NCBI RefSeq assembly: GCF_003955685.1
Contig: NZ_RXHJ01000014.1
Coordinates: 45,263-109,262 of the forward strand
Direction: 5' to 3'
Length of the DNA: 64,000 nt
Source: Corynebacterium hylobatis
GTDB taxonomy: Bacteria > Actinomycetota > Actinomycetes > Mycobacteriales > Mycobacteriaceae
Shown one piece after another: positions 55,705-64,000 of the stretch. Made by a program: the position numbers and the translations under genes. Every line of letters starts with the position of its first letter. The stretch's first letter is position 1. Under the pieces are notes generated by a model. That model ran no database searches, was not told where the DNA came from, and worked only from the letters and a program-made list of their open reading frames with translations.

Positions 55705-56211
55705 CTACTCGTTGCTGATGCCGATGGTCAGGTAGTAGTTGTCCTCGTCGGAGGAGACGACCAGGCCGTAGCCGTCGTTGGAGTTGGCCGCTTCGCGGCG
55801 CTCGAGGAACTCCAGGAGGACGTCGAGATCCTCCTCAGCGACCTTGAGGAAGGTGCCCTTGTCGAAGTCCATGCCGACCCACATGCCATCGTCGCCCTGG
55901 CCCTCGATGTCGAAGTCCTCGTACTCACCCTCGACGGCGAGCTTGTGGATATCCTGAGCGTTCTTCAGCGCCTCCTCGGACTGCTCAAGCTCGTGCGCCT
56001 CAGCCCATGCCTTAGCAGCGTCCCAGATCTGCTCCTCTTCCTCGGAGAGCTTGTGCTCGTCCTGCTTGGAGGAGACGCCGCTGATCTTGGAGCTGGAGAA
56101 CAGGTTGCCCAGCTTGATGTCGGAGGAAGCGGCGGATGCGACACCGGTGCCGGCGAAGGCGACGGTGGTGGCAACCGCGACTGCGGTCAGGGAACGGGTG
56201 ATTTTGCGCAT
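55705..56211 (-). CDS. Small secreted protein of unknown function
   Basis: A 168-residue protein with a signal peptide ([19 protein letters not shown], cleaved near VASAASSD). The mature part is acidic: a helical, glutamate-rich segment ([40 protein letters not shown]) is followed by a beta-like region with [31 protein letters not shown] do not recognise a family. It is divergent from leuS. Confidence 0.78.
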   Translation of the reverse strand: MRKITRSLTAVAVATTVAFAGTGVASAASSDIKLGNLFSSSKISGVSSKQDEHKLSEEEEQIWDAAKAWAEAHELEQSEEALKNAQDIHKLAVEGEYEDFDIEGQGDDGMWVGMDFDKGTFLKVAEEDLDVLLEFLERREAANSNDGYGLVVSSDEDNYYLTIGISNE

Positions 56212-56370
56212 TTCCGCACCCTAACAGGAAATCAGGGCAGGACTCAAAATGGCATTCTCTTTATACTTGTGCGAAGGGGTAAGGATTATCCGCCCGCGCA
56301 CGCTCGTGGCGGGGACCACCGGATCGCCCCATCCCGGTCTCGGGCGCTGCACCGATTAGACTGGTCGACC

Positions 56371-59217
<2,847 letters not shown>

Positions 59218-59300
59218 GCGGGACGTCGATAAGTGGGCTGAGTCACAGCATTCATGCCCATTTCCGCACATGGCGGCGCACCGCGTTCTAGATTGAGGGT

Positions 59301-60218
59301 GTGACGATCCTCCGCAACTCACTCCGCGCCCTCGCCACTGTCCTCGCCGCCGTCATCGCGGGGACGGGGACGGCAACCGCCGCCCCAGTCCTGCCTGCGC
59401 TGCCCGCGCAGTCCTCCCTGCCCAGCCACCCGGCTATCAACCCGGTCTTCAACGACCCCTCCTGTATCCCCTCCCCGGCCCATCCGAATCCGGTCGTGTA
59501 CTTCCACGGCACCGGCACGGACTCCAATGACTTCGTCGACGGGGCACATTTCCTGCGTAGTCAGGGCTTCTGTCTGTGGACCCATCACTACGGGACGGGA
59601 TCAGACACTCTCCGCAACCTCGTCCCCGGCCACCGCGGGCTCGGGCCCATCGATCAGTCGGTGGAGGAGCTGGCCGACGTCGTCGACGGGGTGCTGGCCA
59701 CCACCGGGGCACAGAAGGTGGACGTGGTGGGTTATTCCCAGGGTGGGATGCTGACCAAGGCCTACACCCAGGGCCGGGGAGCGGGGAAGGTCGGACGTGC
59801 GGTCTCCATTGCCGCCACCTTCCGGGGCACCACCATAGACGGTGTCGTGCCGGTGATCGGTTCGGCCGTCAACGCCAACCGGGCCTCCTCGGAGCACCTT
59901 GTGGGTGCCTCCACCCTCGACCAGTTCGCTGATTCCGACTTCATCGGGCGCATCAGCGCGCTGCCCGACACGACGGCCGGGATCATCTACACCGCGCTGT
60001 ACACCCCCTCGGACACCGTAGCCACCCCGTACCAGACCTCCATGCTGGAGGCCGTCGACGGCGCGGACGTGGCCAACATCAACATCGAGGCGGTCTGCGG
60101 CCGTGGTTTCGCCCACCAGGGGCTGCCCCGCACCACCGAGGTCATCCATCTGGTCCACTGGGGTCTGACCCGCGCGCCGGGTCAGACCACGGCGACACCT
60201 GAGAACTGCCGGGCCTGA
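59301..60218 (+). CDS. Secreted lipase (class 2 / LipA-like alpha/beta hydrolase)
   Basis: A 305-residue protein with a signal peptide (LRALATVLAAVIAGTGTATAAPV), an oxyanion segment NPVVYFHGTGTDSNDF, the nucleophile elbow GYSQGG (Ser146) and a C-terminal histidine region VIHLVHWGL. The likely job is hydrolysis of extracellular esters or triacylglycerols. It begins with GTG at 59301; an FGGY kinase gene starts two bases after its stop. Confidence 0.87.
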   Translation: MTILRNSLRALATVLAAVIAGTGTATAAPVLPALPAQSSLPSHPAINPVFNDPSCIPSPAHPNPVVYFHGTGTDSNDFVDGAHFLRSQGFCLWTHHYGTGSDTLRNLVPGHRGLGPIDQSVEELADVVDGVLATTGAQKVDVVGYSQGGMLTKAYTQGRGAGKVGRAVSIAATFRGTTIDGVVPVIGSAVNANRASSEHLVGASTLDQFADSDFIGRISALPDTTAGIIYTALYTPSDTVATPYQTSMLEAVDGADVANINIEAVCGRGFAHQGLPRTTEVIHLVHWGLTRAPGQTTATPENCRA

Positions 60219-60220
60219 CC

Positions 60221-61717
60221 ATGAACCCCGGGATCCCGACGATGTCGGTGGAGCGGAGGAAGGCAATCGCGCCGTTCGTGGTGGCGCTCGATGTGGGGTC
60301 GACCGCCTCGCGGGGTGGTCTCTACGACGCCACGGGTCGTCCGGTCGCAGGTTCCGGGCAGCGCATCGCGCACGAGTTCACCACTGCCGGTGACGGCACG
60401 AGCACCATCGACGCCGATCAGGTGGTTGCGGAGTGCCGGGAGATCATCGACGAGATCGTGTGGTTCGCGCAGGAGAAGGGGTTGGCCGCTCAGATCGCGG
60501 GCGTCGCCATGGACTCCTTCGCCTCCTCCCTCATCCTCGTCGACGCGGATGGTCACGCACTGACCCCCTGCTACACATATGCGGATTCCCGTTCCCGCCG
60601 GCAGGTCCACGAACTGGGCGAGCTCATCGATGAGGCCGGTTACCGCTCCCGCACCGGTGTCCGTCTGCACACCTCCTACCACCCGGCCCGGTTGCTCTGG
60701 CTGCGCACGGAGAAGCCGGAGCTCTTCGCCCGGGCGGCCTCGGTGATGACGGTCGGCGAGTACGTCTATCTCCGCCTGGCGGGCATCCGTGGCCTGGCCA
60801 CCTCACTTGCGGCGTGGTCGGGGATCATCGACGTACGCACGGGCGAGCTTGACCTGCCGATTCTCCAGGCATGTGGGGTGTCCCCGGAGTTGATCTCCCC
60901 CATCATGGATCCCAACCAGCCTGCCCGTCCGACGTCGAGTCTGTGGCGGGAGCTTCGCCACGTCGACTGGTTTCACGCTATCCCGGACGGCTGGCCCTCC
61001 AACATCGGTCCGGGCGCCGTCGACAGCGCCACTGTGGCGGTCGCCGCCGCGACATCGGGTGCGATGCGTGTGGTCCTCGACGAATGCCCGGTGGAGATCC
61101 CGCCCGGGCTGTGGTGCTACCGCCTCTCGCGTGAACGCTGGATCGTCGGCGGCGCACTCAATGACGTCGGCCGCGCCGTCACCTGGCTCGAGGGGACGGT
61201 CGTTTCCCCCGGCGAGGGCCTGCCCGGGGTGCTCACCGGTCCCCCGCTTTCCGACGCCCCCTCCGTCCTGCCCTTCTTCAGCGGCGAGCGCGCCACCGGC
61301 TGGGCACGTGACGCCCGCGCCACCTTCCACGGCATCACCACCGCCACCGGCCCGGAGGAGCTGTGGCGGGGTGTCTTCGAGGGGCTGGCGCTCTCCTACC
61401 GCCGGGTCTGGGACCAGCTCAATGTCGCCGGAGCGCAGCCGGAGCGCGTCGTCGCCTCAGGCCGGGTCTCCCTCGACCATCCCACCTGGCTGCAGCTGCT
61501 GGCTGATGCGCTCGAGGTCCCCGTCCTCCCGCTCACCATGAAACGGGCGACGTTGCGCGGCACCGCACTCATCGCCCTGGACACCCTCGCCCCTGGGGTG
61601 GAGCGGGCGACACCTCCCTTCGGGGAACCGTGGCTGCCCGTCAGAGAGCATCTCCCCCATTACCGGCAGGCGATGCGCGATTTCGAGCGGCTCTACGACG
61701 TGCTCGTGGCGGAATAG
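60221..61717 (+). CDS. FGGY family carbohydrate kinase
   Basis: A 498-residue sugar kinase with the phosphate-1 motif VVALDVGSTASRGGLYD, substrate region GVAMDSFASSLILVDADGHALTPCYTYADSRSRRQV, and C-terminal LPFFSGERATGWARDARATFHGI with EELWRGVFEGLALSYRRVWDQL. It resembles gluconate/xylulose-type kinases, but the substrate is not evident and no sugar transporter is near. It is two bases after the lipase gene, an odd operon pairing. Confidence 0.85.
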   Translation: MNPGIPTMSVERRKAIAPFVVALDVGSTASRGGLYDATGRPVAGSGQRIAHEFTTAGDGTSTIDADQVVAECREIIDEIVWFAQEKGLAAQIAGVAMDSFASSLILVDADGHALTPCYTYADSRSRRQVHELGELIDEAGYRSRTGVRLHTSYHPARLLWLRTEKPELFARAASVMTVGEYVYLRLAGIRGLATSLAAWSGIIDVRTGELDLPILQACGVSPELISPIMDPNQPARPTSSLWRELRHVDWFHAIPDGWPSNIGPGAVDSATVAVAAATSGAMRVVLDECPVEIPPGLWCYRLSRERWIVGGALNDVGRAVTWLEGTVVSPGEGLPGVLTGPPLSDAPSVLPFFSGERATGWARDARATFHGITTATGPEELWRGVFEGLALSYRRVWDQLNVAGAQPERVVASGRVSLDHPTWLQLLADALEVPVLPLTMKRATLRGTALIALDTLAPGVERATPPFGEPWLPVREHLPHYRQAMRDFERLYDVLVAE

Positions 61718-61736
61718 CTGCGCAGCTGCGCACTCT

Positions 61737-62975
61737 TCACCCTCTCTGAACTGCAGGAACATCCGCGAAGCTGTCCTGGGCCTCCCAGACCTGCAGCAGG
61801 TCCTCATCCCCCTCGGGCACCGGCCCGTGGTCGTAGCTGTCGGACCACCGCCCCAGCGCGGCGTCGAACATCGGGGGTTGCCGGTCGGTTGAGGTGTAGC
61901 TCTCCCCGCCGGCGAAACGGAAGCGCAGCAGGGAGGGGTCCACCGCATCGGGCACGATGACCAGCTCGTCGTTGCCCAGCATGATGTGGTGGGCGGTGCA
62001 CAGCGGGATGAGGTTATCCAGGTTCGTCTCCCCGCCCTCGGCCCAGGACCGGATGTGGTGGAACTGCAGCCAGCGGTTGTGCCCGCAGCCCGGGCTCGCG
62101 CAGCGCCAGCCCCAGCGGGCGAGCAGCGCCTTCTCCTGGGCGGCGGTGACCACCCGGGCGCGGCGGCTGAGTTTGAGGTGGAGGCCGCGGGCGTCGAGAA
62201 GATGCACCCGCATCTCCCCGTTGAGCGCGGTGCGCAGCACATCACCGGTCTGCCCGCCGTGGTGGCCGGGGATGTAGGCGCGGTTATCCAGCGTCATCAG
62301 CACGTTGACCTGCGCGCCGGGGGCGGTGACCCGACTCTGCGGGCTGCTGCGGACGATATGGCACATGGCCACGAAAGCGCTGTCCAGGCCGGATGCGACG
62401 GGCGGGCCGAAGCGGGTGCTGGCGGACTGCCCGTCAGCGTCCCCCTCCCCGCTCTCCTCCTTCTGGGAGAGCTCGGCGATCTTCAGCGCCGCGAGGAACT
62501 CCGCCCCCCGCTCCGGGTCGAGGCTGCCCCAGAAGCGGACTCCCCCGGTCTCCGGGTCCACGGTCACGGAGAGGCGGTTCCTCGTCTTCTTCTTCCCGCC
62601 GTCGACGCGGTCGCGGCCGGCGAGCAGGGTCTCCAGTTCAGTGAGGGGGTGGGCGAGAGCCAGGGACAGGAGTTCGGACTCATTATCGGTGGTCATGTAG
62701 CGCAGCAGGAGCCGGAGTTTGGAGTAGGTGATCCGTCCGTCGAGAAAGGCGGTGGCGAGCAGCGTGAACGGGCGGAGGCGGGTGCCCACCTGGATGTACT
62801 CCACGGCGGTGCGCCGGGCGATGTCCTGCGTGCGGGCGGCCCAGTCGGCGGTGGAGGTGGCACCGTGTCTGCGTGCCAGCCCACGGTCGTGGAATTCCGC
62901 GAGGGTGACGATGAATTCAGCCTTGAGGCGGGTCAGTGAGAGGTGGGTGTCGGTGATGGATCTGGCGAGTTTCTT
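61737..62975 (-). pseudogene. DUF222/HNH endonuclease gene, 5' end removed by IS insertion
   Basis: About 413 codons remain. The DUF222 region runs from RAKKLARSITDTHLSLTRLKAEFIVTLAEFHDRGLARRHG at the broken end, and the C-terminal HNH is WRCASPGCGHNRWLQFHHIRSWAEGGETNLDNLIPLCTAHHIML. No start codon (ATG, GTG, TTG) occurs between the IS edge and a GTG at 62804, which would lose the conserved segment. The natural start therefore lies on the other side of the element. A product beginning at 62804 is conceivable but doubtful. Paralogue of the intact gene at 29737-31011. Confidence 0.82.
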
Positions 62976-64000
62976 GGCTCTTCCGTTTTTAGAGTGCGTT
63001 GATCTTCCCCTGCAGCTGTCCAGAGTGGATCAGGCACCGCAATATGTAGTGGTTGAGGTTCCTGAAGCCCAGGGCGATTCCCCGCAGGTGCTCGAGCCTG
63101 CCGTTGATGGCCTCGACCGGGCCATTCGACGCACCGATATCGAAGTAGGCCAACACGTCCTCACGCCGACGCCACAAGGTGCGCCCCAGTTGGGCGAGCT
63201 CCTCCAGACCTGCAGGTAGTCCCTTACGCAGGCTGTTGATCACCCTGCTCATCAGCTTCTTGCCCTCTGACTTCTTCGGATGCCCGTACGCCGCAATCAT
63301 GTCCTGATAAAACAACCACGTCACCTCCAGTGCCACGTAGTCATCATCAGTGGCCCACAACATGTCGAGTCGTTGTTTCTGCCGCTGCGTGAGGTAGTTC
63401 GTCCTGGTCAACAAGGTCCGCCGGTACTTGTACAGCGGATCATCTTTGCGCCCACGGCGTCCGGTGGTCTCCCGTTGCAGTCGCTGCCGACACCCGGTGA
63501 GCTTGTCCGCAGCCAGATGGACTACGTGAAACGGATCCATCACCTTACGGGCATCAGGTAGTGCCTGGTCCACGGCGGAGGCGTAGCCGGTGAACCCGTC
63601 CATGGTCACCACCTGCACCTGGCTGCGGAAGCTGGGGTCGCGTTCCTGCAGCCACGTGCGCAGCACTTCTGCGCTGCGTCCAGGCCGCATGTCCAGCAGT
63701 CGGGCGGGCCCGCGGCCGTCGACCAGGGGGGTGAGGTCGACGAGGATGGTCACCAGGTTCGAGGGCTGACCTGGCTTTCGGGTGTGTTTCCAGACGTGCT
63801 CATCGACGCCGAGGATCCGGACGCCGTCCAGGTGGGAGGGGTTGTCGTAGACAAGCTGCCGGCAGGCATCGAGTGCGACCTGGTTGACCAGGTCCCAGCC
63901 GATTCCCAGTGCTTTGGCCGTGGCAGACACGCTCATCCGGTCAATCGCCAGGCGTTGGAGGATCCAGCGGGTGACCCGGTGGGTGAGCTTGGATCCGTCA
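62976..64000 (-). mobile_element. ISL3-family insertion sequence (partial, runs off window)
   Basis: The element begins at 62976 with GGCTCTTCCGTTTTTAGAGT, resembling the terminal repeats of corynebacterial ISL3 elements such as IS31831. It cuts the DUF222 gene. ISL3 elements duplicate 8 bp of target; the 8 bases before the element are AGTTTCTT. The matching copy would be outside the window, so the duplication cannot be checked here. Confidence 0.85.
62989..64000 (-). CDS. ISL3-family transposase (partial)
   Basis: The visible 337 codons end at 62989 and read through the right window edge. Family marks are a helix-turn-helix (MSVSATAKALGIGWDLVNQVALDACRQ), the DDE regions ILGVDEHVWKH, VVTMDGFTGYASAVDQALPDARKVMDPFHVVHLA, and the late glutamate in NGPVEAINGRLEHLRGIALGFRNLNHYILRCL. 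No frameshift is visible in the part shown, so it may be active. Confidence 0.92.
   Translation of the reverse strand, partial: DGSKLTHRVTRWILQRLAIDRMSVSATAKALGIGWDLVNQVALDACRQLVYDNPSHLDGVRILGVDEHVWKHTRKPGQPSNLVTILVDLTPLVDGRGPARLLDMRPGRSAEVLRTWLQERDPSFRSQVQVVTMDGFTGYASAVDQALPDARKVMDPFHVVHLAADKLTGCRQRLQRETTGRRGRKDDPLYKYRRTLLTRTNYLTQRQKQRLDMLWATDDDYVALEVTWLFYQDMIAAYGHPKKSEGKKLMSRVINSLRKGLPAGLEELAQLGRTLWRRREDVLAYFDIGASNGPVEAINGRLEHLRGIALGFRNLNHYILRCLIHSGQLQGKINAL

Overview
The window is a GC-rich actinobacterial chromosome segment around the replication origin, almost certainly from a Corynebacterium. The gene order dnaN-dnaA-rpmH-rnpA-yidD-yidC-rsmG-parA-parB-GNAT-cwlM-trxA-trxB-sigM-murJ-DUF6049-NUDIX-pcnA is the mycolata origin order. 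A trpL-EGDCFBA-type operon, corynebacterial DUF222/HNH proteins and an ISL3-type insertion sequence fit the same genus. The species cannot be named from this alone.

Layout. 1-3.8 kb: dnaN (cut by the window edge), an oriC region rich in DnaA boxes, dnaA, and a second DnaA-box cluster before rpmH. 3.8-22.6 kb: ribosomal protein L34, RNase P protein, membrane insertion, chromosome partition, cell-wall regulation, thioredoxin, SigM, MurJ, CCA-adding enzyme and AzlCD. A DUF1524/HNH lipoprotein gene sits between murJ and sigM, and a 96-bp MITE-like element with a 5-bp target duplication lies between the GNAT gene and cwlM. 22.6-31 kb: envelope and accessory genes (two META-domain proteins, YqgE, a BASS-type transporter, an old-yellow-enzyme homologue, a Tat/Rieske lipoprotein, an ABC exporter, a DUF222/HNH protein). 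Three ParB sites (parS) lie at 28.9, 29.7 and 33.8 kb. 31-38 kb: the trp operon, controlled by a 16-residue leader peptide with three tandem Trp codons and an attenuator. 38-40.7 kb: SdpI-like protein, DAACS symporter, a hypothetical protein and a Rieske ferredoxin.

40.8-52.3 kb is a catabolic island for homoprotocatechuate (3,4-dihydroxyphenylacetate) meta cleavage: a one-component flavin hydroxylase, an MHS-type transporter, an FAH-RraA fusion protein, a GntR/FCD regulator, HpaE, HpaD, HpaH, HpaI and a succinate-semialdehyde dehydrogenase. Together these would convert a hydroxyphenylacetate to pyruvate and succinate. Three things differ from the textbook pathway: there is no HpaBC hydroxylase, no HpaF isomerase, and the usual double-FAH HpaG is replaced by the FAH-RraA fusion. 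Repeated GATCRTATWT sites next to the divergent promoters are candidate operators for the GntR protein.

52.5-64 kb: an aldehyde dehydrogenase, DUF454 and MOSC proteins, a DUF998 membrane protein, a small secreted protein, leuS, a secreted lipase, an FGGY kinase, and a DUF222/HNH gene whose 5' end is cut off by an ISL3-family element that runs off the window.

Three sequence-level oddities span or interrupt the core. parB has no ATG, GTG or TTG start ahead of its conserved N-terminus; a well-spaced ribosome binding site points to an ATC codon, or else a base is missing from the assembly. The 10-mer CTTCTCGACG recurs at 11 loci in coding and non-coding DNA. The MITE-like repeat looks freshly inserted.
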